A DNA stretch of 64,000 nucleotides from Megasphaera sp. AM44-1BH (GTDB lineage: Bacteria > Bacillota > Negativicutes > Veillonellales > Megasphaeraceae), in contig NZ_QSFA01000004.1 of the NCBI RefSeq assembly GCF_003467125.1, forward strand, positions 81,311-145,310, in the 5' to 3' direction. A program made the translations under genes and the position numbers. The notes under the pieces are model-generated. The model saw only the letters and a list, made by a program, of their open reading frames with translations, searched no databases and was not told where the DNA came from. Each line of letters begins with the position of its first letter. The first letter of the stretch is position 1. Positions 44,581 to 52,813 of the stretch are shown in pieces.

Positions 44581-44760
44581 TTATGCTCTATACTTCCGTT
44601 TCCGTGCTGCTTCAGATTTTTTCTTTCTCCGTACGCTCGGTTTTTCATAGTGTTCACGTTTCCGTACTTCGGAAAGAACACCTGCTTTTTGGCAAGAACG
44701 CTTGAAACGGCGCAGTGCGCTGTCTAAGGATTCATTTTTACCAACTTTGATTTCTGCCAT
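44581..44760 (-). CDS. rpsU: 30S ribosomal protein S21
   Basis: From the ATG at 44760 the product is 59 residues, [20 protein letters not shown] onward, ending in the basic [16 protein letters not shown] tail typical of S21. The upstream extension of the reading frame contains the promoter and is not translated; GGAGGGAGG lies just before this ATG. S21 sits near the anti-Shine-Dalgarno region of 16S rRNA and aids initiation. Confidence 0.96.
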   Translation of the reverse strand: MAEIKVGKNESLDSALRRFKRSCQKAGVLSEVRKREHYEKPSVRRKKKSEAARKRKYRA

Positions 44761-44815
44761 TCTATATCCCTCCCTCCAAATGTATGTTAGGGAGTGCTTT
44801 ACTGCACACATTGAA

Positions 44816-44844
44816 ATTATACTCAAAAAGAGCATATTTGTCAA
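44816..44844 (-). promoter_or_regulatory. rpsU-yqeY promoter
   Basis: Perfect TTGACA (44839-44844) and TATAAT (44816-44821) with a 17-nt spacer on the minus strand, as expected for a strongly expressed ribosomal gene. Confidence 0.92.
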
Positions 44845-44911
44845 TCCGTAAAGTACTGTAGAAAGTGAAGTCATACACTTTCCTCAGGCAGTCATCAACG
44901 ATGATTGCCAC

Positions 44912-46102
44912 TTATAACCCGGCTTCTTTACGGAGCACGTCGGCTTTATCGGTCTTTTCCCAGGGAAAATCCAGATCATTGCGGCCAAAGTGACCATAGG
45001 CAGCGGTCTGTTTGTAAATTGGGCGCTGCAGGTCGAGCATTTCGATGATGCCGGCCGGACGCAGGTCAAAGTGCTTGTTGATCAGGCTGACGATGACGTC
45101 ATTATCGACCTTGCCGGTGCCAAATGTTTCTACATGGATAGAAACAGGGCGGGCAACGCCAATGGCATAGGCCAGCTGTATTTCGACTTTATCAGCCAGA
45201 CCTGCAGCTACAATGTTCTTGGCTACATAACGGGCTGCATACGCTGCCGAACGGTCTACCTTTGTGGGATCCTTGCCGGAGAAGCAGCCACCGCCATGAC
45301 GGGCCATGCCACCATAGGTATCGACGATGATTTTCCGTCCCGTGAGGCCCGAATCGCCCTGGGGACCGCCGATGACGAAACGGCCCGTCGGATTGATATA
45401 TAATTTTGTTTTGTCATCAAAAAGGCCTTCTGGCAGTTCCGGTTTGATGACGTATTCAAGAAGATCTTTTTCAATCTGATTCCGCGTTACATCGGGGCTG
45501 TGCTGCGCCGAAATGACAATCGTATCGATACGGACCGGTTTACCATCTTCGTATTCAACCGTAACCTGTGTCTTGCCATCGGGGCGGAGATAGGACAAGG
45601 TGCCATCTTTGCGGACTTTGGCCAGACGGCGTGCCAGACGGTGTGCCAGGGAAATAGGCAGGGGCATATAATCGTCGGTTTCGTTGGTAGCATAACCGAA
45701 CATCATGCCCTGGTCACCAGCACCGATCATATCAAATTTATCCTTCTGTCCTTCTTTGGCTTCCAGTGCTTCATCAACGCCCATGGCGATATCTGAAGAC
45801 TGTTCGTCAAGGGAAACGAGGATGCCGCATGTATCGCAGTCGAAGCCATATTTAGCCCGTGTGTAGCCGATTTCACGGATTGTTTCGCGGACGATATGAG
45901 GAATATCGACATAGCAGGTAGTAGAAATTTCACCTACGACATGTACCATGCCAGTCGTTACCAGTGTTTCGCAGGCAACGCGGGCATTCTTGTCTTTTGC
46001 CAGGATGGCATCAAGGATGCTGTCGGAAATCTGGTCAGCCATTTTATCGGGATGACCTTCGGTGACGGATTCAGATGTAAAGAATTCGCGGTTTTTAGCC
46101 AT
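44912..46102 (-). CDS. metK: S-adenosylmethionine synthetase
   Basis: A 396-residue, full-length MetK. Visible landmarks: [20 protein letters not shown] (ATP/methionine site His), [12 protein letters not shown] (signature), [20 protein letters not shown], and [20 protein letters not shown] (the second signature with catalytic Lys/Asp residues). It makes SAM from methionine and ATP. Expression is controlled by the SAM-I riboswitch directly upstream, giving end-product feedback. Confidence 0.97.
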   Translation of the reverse strand: MAKNREFFTSESVTEGHPDKMADQISDSILDAILAKDKNARVACETLVTTGMVHVVGEISTTCYVDIPHIVRETIREIGYTRAKYGFDCDTCGILVSLDEQSSDIAMGVDEALEAKEGQKDKFDMIGAGDQGMMFGYATNETDDYMPLPISLAHRLARRLAKVRKDGTLSYLRPDGKTQVTVEYEDGKPVRIDTIVISAQHSPDVTRNQIEKDLLEYVIKPELPEGLFDDKTKLYINPTGRFVIGGPQGDSGLTGRKIIVDTYGGMARHGGGCFSGKDPTKVDRSAAYAARYVAKNIVAAGLADKVEIQLAYAIGVARPVSIHVETFGTGKVDNDVIVSLINKHFDLRPAGIIEMLDLQRPIYKQTAAYGHFGRNDLDFPWEKTDKADVLRKEAGL

Positions 46103-46145
46103 TTGTATATCCTCCTTAATTTGTTAGTTCCATTGGTACGTATGT

Positions 46146-46287
46146 AAAAAAAGCCCCCTCTGACAAGAGGGGGCTACGTATACCCATCTGCCAGTATATA
46201 CACTGTTGGATTTAGCACCTTTCAATAGATGAAGGTTGCTGCGGCATCACAGGGCCAGTCCCTCCGCCGTCTCTTGATGGAACTATA
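46146..46287 (-). promoter_or_regulatory. SAM-I (S-box) riboswitch with terminator upstream of metK
   Basis: Minus-strand core blocks in order: CATCAAGAGACGGCGGAGGG, ACTGGCCC, GCAGCAACC, AAGGTGCTAAATCC, GGCAGATGGG. They are followed by a terminator with stem AGCCCCCTCT/AGAGGGGGCT (46152-46175) and seven U. SAM binding favours the terminator. Confidence 0.96.
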
Positions 46288-46305
46288 TTTTATTTGACGT
46301 AGAAT

Positions 46306-46334
46306 AGTATACCCGATATAGCAGCATAATGCAA
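46306..46334 (-). promoter_or_regulatory. metK promoter
   Basis: TTGCAT (46329-46334) and TATACT (46306-46311), 17-nt spacer, minus strand, just upstream of the S-box. Confidence 0.85.
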
Positions 46335-46366
46335 GTCTTTTTCAAAAGAATTTTTGCACTGCCCCA

Positions 46367-47995
46367 TCAGGATTCCGGAACAACCGCTGCCTTTTCTTCT
46401 CTTTGGGCGTTATCTTTTCCAACTGGATTGAGCTCATCTTTGGAAATGGTGAGTCTGTGCCGGGCTGCCGCCAGAATGAGATCTGCCGTCTTTACGACAC
46501 CGTAGTCACTGGATTTGAGGCTCATATCATAATTGGCCCCATAACCCCAGTACGAATCGGTGCAATACATGCAGTGATCCCGCCGTTCTTTATTGACCCG
46601 GTTGCGGATTTTCATGGCCGTATCAGCATCGACGTGTTCACGCAGCATGATGCGCTGTACGGCCCAGTCAGGGTCAGAAGAAATAAATACATTAAACGTA
46701 TTCGGGCGCTTGCGCAGGATATAATTGGCCAGCCGGCCAACGATGACACAGGATTTGCCGTTTGTCAGTTCACGGATGACATCGGATTCGTCATTAAACA
46801 TTTCCTGCCGTTTCGATTCATATCCTGTCGAATAATGGACGTAATCATCATAGACTTTGGCAAGAAGCGGGCTGAGGTGATTGTCTTTTTCCTTACGCCA
46901 GGCTTCAAATGTCTGGGGATGTTCTTTCCGCGTCATGTTGAGAATAGCCGTGTCATAGTACGGCACGCCCAGCTTGCGGGCCACGAGTTTGCCTATATTG
47001 CGTCCGCCACTGCCAAATTCCCTGGAAATGGTGATAACCAGCGGGCATTCCGCATCTTCCCGGATCCAGGCCGGATGGTTCTGCCGTCCTTCGATTTCGC
47101 CGACAGCATGATGGCGGAACAAGAGATGTTCAATCGGCCCCGCCATAGTACATCCCAGAAGGATGAGGACCAGACCGATGACGGCATTGAATGTAATCGG
47201 TTCCGACAGGATGATTGCCGACAAAATCAGCGCGATGACCGGTTTGATGAAGAAGGCAAAGGACGCATTGGAAGGGCCGGTCAGTTCAATGGCCTTCATA
47301 AAGCACAGGTACCCGAAGCCGGTAACAACGAGAGAGCAATAAATGAGAGGCCAGATGGTACGGGAATTGATTCCCCCCAGAATGGGATCACCATGTACTA
47401 TGAGAATGAAGAACAAAAACACGCATCCCAGAAGGAAGCTGAAGGCGTTTTCCACATTGCCGCCCAGTTTGTCAATCCGCAGCTTCCCCAGCGTCGTATA
47501 GAGGGCAAAGGAAACGGCTGCGGCTGCCGAAACGAGAAGGCCAAAGTTGCCGCTTTCGATAATGGCTACCGGGTTGGCGACAATAATCAGGCCGACGATA
47601 CTCAGGACCAGGGTAATAGCTTTCTTGCGGGTAAAGGCTTCATGGATGATAAAATACGAGAAAATCATGACGAAAACAGGATTACTGGAAAAGACGATAG
47701 CCGCAAGACCGGCATTGGCCATATTAACCCCAATCTGGAATAAAATCATACTGAAACAGATATTGATCAGCCCCAGTACTGCCAGATAACCGATATCGGA
47801 ACGGCTCAGGCGGATACTGCGTTTCTTCATATCCCGGAGTGCCAGGGGCATCAACAACAGACCTCCGACGAGAAAACGGAGAAATGTCAATTGAAAGGGG
47901 GTAAACGCAGTACCCGCGATTTTCAATGAAATTTCCATTGTCCCGAAGGCAATCGCTGTCAACACAATACAGATTGTGCCTAATTTAGATGACAT
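46367..47995 (-). CDS. fusion of an EamA/DMT transporter with a cytidylate-kinase-like domain
   Basis: A 542-residue two-part protein. Residues 1-~295 are a ten-helix drug/metabolite transporter with two EamA repeats (FTPFQLTFLRFLVGGLLLMP; ANAGLAAIVFSSNPVFVMIF; ASFAFFIKPVIALILSAIIL). Residues ~318-520 are a cytidylate-kinase-like P-loop domain: LVITISREFGSGGRNIGKLV (P-loop), KLGVPYYDTAIL, CVIVGRLANYILRKRPNTFN and the lid-like VQRIMLREHVDADTAMKIRN. Each part occurs widely alone, often next to the other; a single chain suggests transport coupled to phosphorylation of the imported or exported compound. Substrate unknown. No stop or frameshift lies between the parts. Confidence 0.88.
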   Translation of the reverse strand: MSSKLGTICIVLTAIAFGTMEISLKIAGTAFTPFQLTFLRFLVGGLLLMPLALRDMKKRSIRLSRSDIGYLAVLGLINICFSMILFQIGVNMANAGLAAIVFSSNPVFVMIFSYFIIHEAFTRKKAITLVLSIVGLIIVANPVAIIESGNFGLLVSAAAAVSFALYTTLGKLRIDKLGGNVENAFSFLLGCVFLFFILIVHGDPILGGINSRTIWPLIYCSLVVTGFGYLCFMKAIELTGPSNASFAFFIKPVIALILSAIILSEPITFNAVIGLVLILLGCTMAGPIEHLLFRHHAVGEIEGRQNHPAWIREDAECPLVITISREFGSGGRNIGKLVARKLGVPYYDTAILNMTRKEHPQTFEAWRKEKDNHLSPLLAKVYDDYVHYSTGYESKRQEMFNDESDVIRELTNGKSCVIVGRLANYILRKRPNTFNVFISSDPDWAVQRIMLREHVDADTAMKIRNRVNKERRDHCMYCTDSYWGYGANYDMSLKSSDYGVVKTADLILAAARHRLTISKDELNPVGKDNAQREEKAAVVPES

Positions 47996-48068
47996 AGAAA
48001 AGCCTCCTCATGCATACACTGCTGCTTTTAAATGAAACTATGAATCAAAACACACCAAAACAAGTCTC

Positions 48069-48097
48069 ATTATATACCTGCACAGCCGGTGTTGCAA
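48069..48097 (-). promoter_or_regulatory. promoter of the transporter-kinase fusion gene
   Basis: TTGCAA (48092-48097) and TATAAT (48069-48074) on the minus strand, spacer 17 nt, ~75 nt before the start at 47995. Confidence 0.8.
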
Positions 48098-48168
48098 TAA
48101 AAAAAGGTGGTACACTTTTCCATCTCATTCTTTTGGTTTCTCATACAATCTGGGGCACGGTACACCGT

Positions 48169-48918
48169 CTATTCAGACAGACTGGCAGCGAATCGTTCCC
48201 GTCTCGGTGTATCGTTGAGGACGTATAATAATCCCTCTTTTGTCGTATTCAGAACAAGTGATGCGGGGAAACGGGCATCCTGCAAAAAGGTTTCAGAACG
48301 CGTAAGATTTCCTACGTCGAGCCAGATATGGGCGTCACTGCCGGCAATGACAGGAACCTGGTACTGCTGGCAGTATTTGAGCAGCGTAGGAATGTTTTTT
48401 TCTGTACCGATGCGCCCATTGCGTGGCGATGCCGAACTGTTATTGATTTCCATGGCGATGTGCTCATGAGAAGCAGCCTCTACGAGTTTTTCATAATCGA
48501 CAGGAAAACGGTCATCGTCAGGATGACCCAGTATTTTGACATAGGGATTCTTCATGGCATGAACGAGAGCCGAAGTGTTCTCCTCTACCGATCCGGACTG
48601 GATGCAGTCTTTATGAAGGCTGGCAATGACGTAATCGACTTTCTGCAATATGCGTTCTTCCATATCGACATGGCCTTCATAATCTATGATATTGAGTTCC
48701 ATCCCCGTAAAGATGTGCAGCCCGTCTATGATGTCAGGGATGACTTTGAAATTGCTAAAAAAGATAGGCTGCGGCGCGCCAGGCATGGAGCTGGAATGTT
48801 CCGATACTCCCAGTCCCCAGAGGCCCCGTTTCCGTGCCGCAGCAATATAATCCGTAAAAGAACCATAAGCGTGGCCACTTGCCAGCGTATGGGTATGCAG
48901 ATCAAATAAAAAATTCAT
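48169..48918 (-). CDS. PHP-domain phosphatase (YcdX-like)
   Basis: A 249-residue PHP hydrolase from the ATG at 48918 (AGAGGAAAG upstream; the frame start at 48936 has no ribosome site). Metal-binding motifs: FDLHTHTLASGHAYGSFTDY (H-x-H), GVSEHSSSMPG, GMELNIIDYEGHVD (Glu), DYVIASLHKD, ILGHPDDDR and AGSDAHIW. This matches the trinuclear-zinc YcdX phosphatases. It lies 14 nt downstream of a truncated ABC ATPase and may once have been part of that transport operon. Confidence 0.88.
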   Translation of the reverse strand: MNFLFDLHTHTLASGHAYGSFTDYIAAARKRGLWGLGVSEHSSSMPGAPQPIFFSNFKVIPDIIDGLHIFTGMELNIIDYEGHVDMEERILQKVDYVIASLHKDCIQSGSVEENTSALVHAMKNPYVKILGHPDDDRFPVDYEKLVEAASHEHIAMEINNSSASPRNGRIGTEKNIPTLLKYCQQYQVPVIAGSDAHIWLDVGNLTRSETFLQDARFPASLVLNTTKEGLLYVLNDTPRRERFAASLSE

Positions 48919-48932
48919 GTTCTTTCCTCTTT

Positions 48933-49748
48933 TCATGCCGTAAATACGAGCCGTACGGATTCGCCGGGAGCAAATACTTCTCCTGCCCGGGCAAAGACGC
49001 GGAATTGTTCCTTTCCGCAGATAACGGCATAGTGTATTTCCCTGCCGTGGAACTGCCGGTTCGTTATAGTCGCTTCAAGGCCCGGCCCGTCATGGGTAAT
49101 GTGGAACTGTTCCGGCCGGACCGGATAAAGGCCCTTTTCTTTCAGCGTGCCGGCCACGCCGGTATCGCGATATACGAGAGGATGACCGGCTACATAGAAA
49201 TCGTTTCCCTGCCAGGTTCCATGGAGAAGATTGCATTTGCTGACGAAAGTAGCGACGAATTCATTTTCCGGATGAGTATAGATTTCTTCCGGCGTTCCCA
49301 GCTGTTCGATATCACCATGGCGCATGACCAGGATACGGTCGGCCATAGCCAGGGCTTCACTCTGATCATGGGTGACGTATATGATGATGGCACCGGTGCG
49401 GCGGTGTATATCCTGAAATTCTTTGCGCATGTTGATTTTGAGTTCTGCATCGAGAGCGCTCAGCGGTTCATCCATGAGCAGGATGGACGGCTTGCTGACG
49501 ATGGCCCGGGCCAGGGATACGCGCTGCCGCTGCCCTCCGGAAAGTTTCCCGGGATAGCGGTCTGCCAGTGCATCGAGCCCCATATCATGAATGGCCTGTG
49601 AGACAGCGGCTTCCTTTTTTGCAGCCGGCCAGTCTGCTTTTTTCCGGCTCTTCAGAGGAAATTCAACATGTTCCTGCACAGTCATATGAGGCCACAGGGC
49701 AAAAGACTGGAATACCATGCCAAGGTCCCTGTTTTCAATAGGAACCAT
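48933..49748 (-). pseudogene. ABC importer ATP-binding subunit lacking its N-terminus (PotA/FbpC-like)
   Basis: The readable part begins MVPIENRDLGMVFQSFALWP, i.e. at the Q-loop, and continues through LSGGQRQRVSLARAI, Walker B ([16 protein letters not shown]), the switch VTHDQSEALAMADR and a TOBE domain (residues ~200-271). The first ~70 residues with Walker A are gone, so it cannot bind ATP normally. Directly upstream is the 5' part of a sugar-isomerase gene, and the two overlap at 49682-49748. The arrangement is a deletion junction that removed the isomerase 3' end, the ATPase 5' end and whatever lay between (probably permeases and a binding protein). Confidence 0.82.
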
Positions 49749-50089
49749 GACCGATGGAACGGCATGGTCATATGACCGGGATGGACCGTCACTTCAGCAG
49801 CCCCCAGTTCCTTTGCCAGACGGAGAGATGCTACGAATTCCTGGACAGAAGCCTGTCGTATTTCTTCATTGAGCGAAGCCAGATTCAGATCCCAGCTGCA
49901 ACTGTGTACAAAGGTCTCTATCTGGAATTTGCTTGCATATTCTCTATAGGCAGCCTTGTCGTACTGATGATAAAAAAAATGTTGTGCCCATACTTCTATC
50001 CCTGCCAGCTGATTATCCTGAACGACCTGTGCCATATCCTGCAGAGGTGCGCTCCACATCAGCTTGGAAGAGAGAAAAAGACGTTTCAT
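49682..50089 (-). pseudogene. sugar phosphate isomerase/epimerase-like TIM-barrel protein, C-terminally truncated
   Basis: From the ATG at 50089 (AGGAGGGG upstream) the product begins MKRLFLSSKLMWSAPLQDMA and shows the xylose-isomerase-like barrel pattern: GIEVWAQHFF, TFVHSCSWDLNLASLNEEIR, RLAKELGAAEVTVHPGHM. Homologous barrels run to ~260-280 residues; here sense ends after about residue 108 (near 49766) and the last ~27 codons are read from the ABC ATPase gene in another frame. Half of the barrel, with its later metal ligands, is missing. Confidence 0.78.
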
Positions 50090-50189
50090 ATAACCCCTCC
50101 TCTTCTGTACGAACACTACTATTCTGCTATACTTTTGTAAATTTCTTTTATATATCCTGTGGCATCTTTGTAAAAAAACAAAGTCTTTT

Positions 50190-50218
50190 TTGCCACATGT
50201 CAGGTATTCTGTTATACT
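50190..50218 (+). promoter_or_regulatory. promoter of the siroheme reductase gene
   Basis: TTGCCA (50190-50195) and TATACT (50213-50218) with a 17-nt spacer. TGTGGCA (50158-50164) and TGCCACA (50191-50197) form an inverted repeat whose right half covers the -35, a possible regulatory site. Confidence 0.75.
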
Positions 50219-50260
50219 AAGTTCGTTACTATACTTTCTTTTTCCGAAAGGAGCCTTCCC

Positions 50261-51823
50261 ATGACCCAGATTTCCCAGGAAACAAAATCAGAACTGCGGA
50301 GCCGTTTCCCTCTTTTTCAAAAGGCCTGCCATGCCTTTTATGCCAAGGAGCTGCCACCAGCAAAATACAAAAGCACCTCTGGCAAATTCGGCAGTTACGG
50401 TGAACGGGGCGGACAGAGTTCTATGCTGCGTCTGCGCTTCTCCGGCGGTGCTATAAAAAAAGAACATGTCATCTTTTTACACGATATTATTGAACGCTAT
50501 CAACCGGCCCTGGTCCACTTTACGACAGGTGAAGCCCTGCAGATTCACCATTTGTCCGAACATGCGCTTCTGTCTTTGTATCAGGAATGCTTTGATGCCG
50601 GCATATACTGTTATGGCGCTGGTAGCGATAATCCGCGTAATATAACGGCCAGCCCGCTTCATGGTGTCGAAGAAGGTGAATATTTCGACATGACACCCTA
50701 TATAGAAGCAGCTTCCCACTTCGTCATCAATCTCATGCCCAAGCTGAACCTTCCCCGCAAATTTAAAATCAGCTTTTCAAACGGCCTCGACAATGAAGGA
50801 CATGCAACGTTCAAAGATCTGGGATTCGTAGCCCGCAAGGACCACACGTTTGACGTCTATGCCGGCGGCGGATTTGGTGTCAATGGCTCCCGCTTTGGCA
50901 TCCTCATCGACAGCTGCGTCGATCCCCTCGATATTTCTTACTATATTTTCGCCTATGCACGTGATATTTATATGAAATACGGCGATTATGAGCATCGCGG
51001 CCGCAATCGTTCCCGTTTCATTCTGGAAGCCATGGGAGAAGATGCATTCCGTAATGCCGTGCAGGAGGCCGTCCGGCACGTCCGGTCTGAGGGAGATTAT
51101 AAACTGACTATTGAACGGCCCCATCCGGTAATCAAAGGCCGTGCCGATGACCGGATTTTGTCTGACCCGCGTATTGGAAAACAAAAACAGCCCGGCCTGT
51201 ATTATGTTACATACAAACCTCTGGGCGGTACTCCGGACATGACCGTATTCTCCCGTCTGCTTACATCACTTTCTGCCATGGAGGGTGTAGAAATCCGGCT
51301 TAATGCCGATGAAACGGCGTACATCATTAATCTGACGGCCCAGGAAGCCCGGACCATAGCAGATATAACAGCAGATGACACAGCCAGGACAGCCTTCGAG
51401 CAGTCAGTCAGCTGCATCGGCGCAACAGTCTGCCAACAAGGACTGCGCGACTCCCATGGTACTTTCATCCATATCGCCACCGTGCTCCGGGACAGCGGCA
51501 AAGACACGACGCTTCTGCCGAAATGCCATTTTTCCGGCTGTCCCTCCAATTGCACAGTTCAACAGCTGGCTATACTGGGACTGCGTGGATCCAGTAAAAA
51601 GACTGAAAATACGATGGAAGAAGCCTTCGATATATATGCCGGCGGCAGTTATGCCATCGGTCACAGCGTCATGGGTACCCGGATCGGAACCATAACAGCA
51701 AAAAATCTGCCGGCGTTCTTCCTGGCATTAAATGACCGTCTCCTCGCCGATTCCCAGCCTTTTACTGACTGGTATCCTTCTCATACCAGTGTATTTCAGA
51801 ACCTGATAGAGCAATTCGAGTAA
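50261..51823 (+). CDS. siroheme/[4Fe-4S] nitrite-sulfite reductase
   Basis: A 520-residue protein with two ferredoxin-like half-domains and two siroheme-protein repeats. LQIHHLSEHALLSLYQECFD and GAGSDNPRNITASPLHGVEE are in the first repeat. The [4Fe-4S]/siroheme cysteines are in SCIGATVCQQGLRDS (C-x5-C) and LPKCHFSGCPSNCTVQQLAI (S-G-C-x3-C). It reduces sulfite or nitrite with six electrons, probably from ferredoxin. One acidic residue usual after the last Cys cluster is replaced by Ile. With two S-box loci in the window an assimilatory sulfite role is attractive, but nitrite is equally possible. Confidence 0.85.
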   Translation: MTQISQETKSELRSRFPLFQKACHAFYAKELPPAKYKSTSGKFGSYGERGGQSSMLRLRFSGGAIKKEHVIFLHDIIERYQPALVHFTTGEALQIHHLSEHALLSLYQECFDAGIYCYGAGSDNPRNITASPLHGVEEGEYFDMTPYIEAASHFVINLMPKLNLPRKFKISFSNGLDNEGHATFKDLGFVARKDHTFDVYAGGGFGVNGSRFGILIDSCVDPLDISYYIFAYARDIYMKYGDYEHRGRNRSRFILEAMGEDAFRNAVQEAVRHVRSEGDYKLTIERPHPVIKGRADDRILSDPRIGKQKQPGLYYVTYKPLGGTPDMTVFSRLLTSLSAMEGVEIRLNADETAYIINLTAQEARTIADITADDTARTAFEQSVSCIGATVCQQGLRDSHGTFIHIATVLRDSGKDTTLLPKCHFSGCPSNCTVQQLAILGLRGSSKKTENTMEEAFDIYAGGSYAIGHSVMGTRIGTITAKNLPAFFLALNDRLLADSQPFTDWYPSHTSVFQNLIEQFE

Positions 51824-51832
51824 ATAACGAAC

Positions 51833-51941
51833 GAGGCTGCAGCAAAATGCCTTTGATATGCTCCCCCTATAATGACAGTTTTATTTTTTACTGTCTTTCA
51901 TAGGGGGAGCATATCACATTTTACTGCAGTCTCTGTTTTGT
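51833..51941 (+). terminator. terminator hairpin split by a palindromic insertion
   Basis: The arms GAGGCTGCAGCAAAATG (51833-51849) and CATTTTACTGCAGTCTC (51917-51933) pair at 15 of 17 positions and are followed by TGTTTTG. They belong to the same hairpin type as 58526-58582. Between them, in the loop, lies the 63-bp palindrome at 51854-51916. Confidence 0.75.
51854..51916. mobile_element. 63-bp palindromic miniature element (MITE-like, IS3-type ends)
   Basis: TGATATGCTCCCCCTAT (51854-51870) and its exact complement (51900-51916) bracket an inner GACAGT/ACTGTC palindrome. The ends are 5'-TG...CA-3' with a GCTCCCC block, as in IS3-family inverted repeats. No transposase is present. A nearly identical copy starts at 63955 in the other orientation, so the sequence is mobile in this genome. 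Confidence 0.72.
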
Positions 51942-51969
51942 TTATCCTGAATTTTCTTTGACAGAACAG

Positions 51970-52698
51970 TCACTGTACTTTTCTCTGACAGACCCTGTCA
52001 AGAAAAAATTCATGTATACGTGTATCCTGCCCGACTTCGGGATGGAATGACAATGCCAGTTGATTTTTGACGACAGGCAGTCTGCCTTCATCGTGAACGT
52101 ATTTAACTAAATCATAAGGTACGTGCAACAATTTGGCGGCTTCATACAGTTCATCATCCCGTTTAGCCGTAAGGGCCGCGATTTCTGAATTGATGAGCCG
52201 CATATGGCTGACTGCCTGCACGACATCGCCTGTACCCGGTTCACCTTTTGTGCGGATCATGGAGGCCCCTTCCTCTATGCGGCGCAAAGCTTCACCGAGA
52301 TTGCGGGCACCGCAGACGAAGGGTACATTAAATTTAGTTTTATCGATATGATATATATTATCTGCTGGCGACAAAACTTCACTTTCGTCGATGTAATCAA
52401 TTTCAATAGCTTCCAGAATCTGGGCTTCTACAAAATGGCCGATGCGGCATTTTGCCATAACAGGAATAGAAACGGCATCCTGAATTCCTTTAATCATATG
52501 CGGATCGCTCATTCGGGATACACCGCCGGCAGCCTGTATATCAGCCGGGATCCGTTCCAGCGCCATGACAGCACAGGCACCGGCTTCTTCAGCAATTTTA
52601 GCCTGTTCAGGCGTTGTAACATCCATAATGACGCCACCTTTCAGCATTTGTGCCAACTGTTTGTTCAATTCATAACGTTCGTTTGATTCTCTGGTCAT
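51970..52698 (-). pseudogene. pdxS: pdxS-pdxT deletion fusion (pyridoxal phosphate synthase remnant)
   Basis: From the ATG at 52698 (GGAGGAG upstream) the first ~212 residues are standard Pdx[55 protein letters not shown] (catalytic Lys), [14 protein letters not shown] (second Lys), [14 protein letters not shown]. The sequence then switches in frame to [20 protein letters not shown], the C-terminal end of the glutaminase PdxT with its catalytic His/Glu pair. The last ~80 residues of PdxS, including the phosphate-binding GGVATPADAA and GVFVGSGIF loops, and ~85% of PdxT are missing. The fused protein should not make PLP, so de novo vitamin B6 synthesis by this route is lost. Confidence 0.88.
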
Positions 52699-52758
52699 TA
52701 TTATCTCCTCCACATGATATATCTTGATATTTCTTACGGGTATTAGTATAATCTAAAT

Positions 52759-52802
52759 TGACCTTATTAAAAGGTTCAATAATTATATATTTTATAAGGT
52801 CA
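52759..52802. promoter_or_regulatory. PdxR-type operator between pdxS and the MocR-like gene
   Basis: TGACCTTAT (52759-52767) and ATAAGGTCA (52794-52802) are inverted, with a further AAGGTTCA (52770-52777) between them. A TATACT -10 for pdxS lies at ~52745-52750 on the minus strand, so the sites cover the pdxS -35 region. AAGGT-type repeats are what MocR/PdxR regulators bind. The site is intact although both flanking genes are broken. Confidence 0.55.
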
Positions 52803-52813
52803 GATTGGATGAG

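Noticed and set aside
46403..47743. 446-codon open frame antisense to the transporter-kinase fusion
   Set aside because: It lies fully opposite a gene with strong family matches, has low-complexity Asp/Arg/Gln-rich translation, and no ribosome site; it is a by-product of codon bias.
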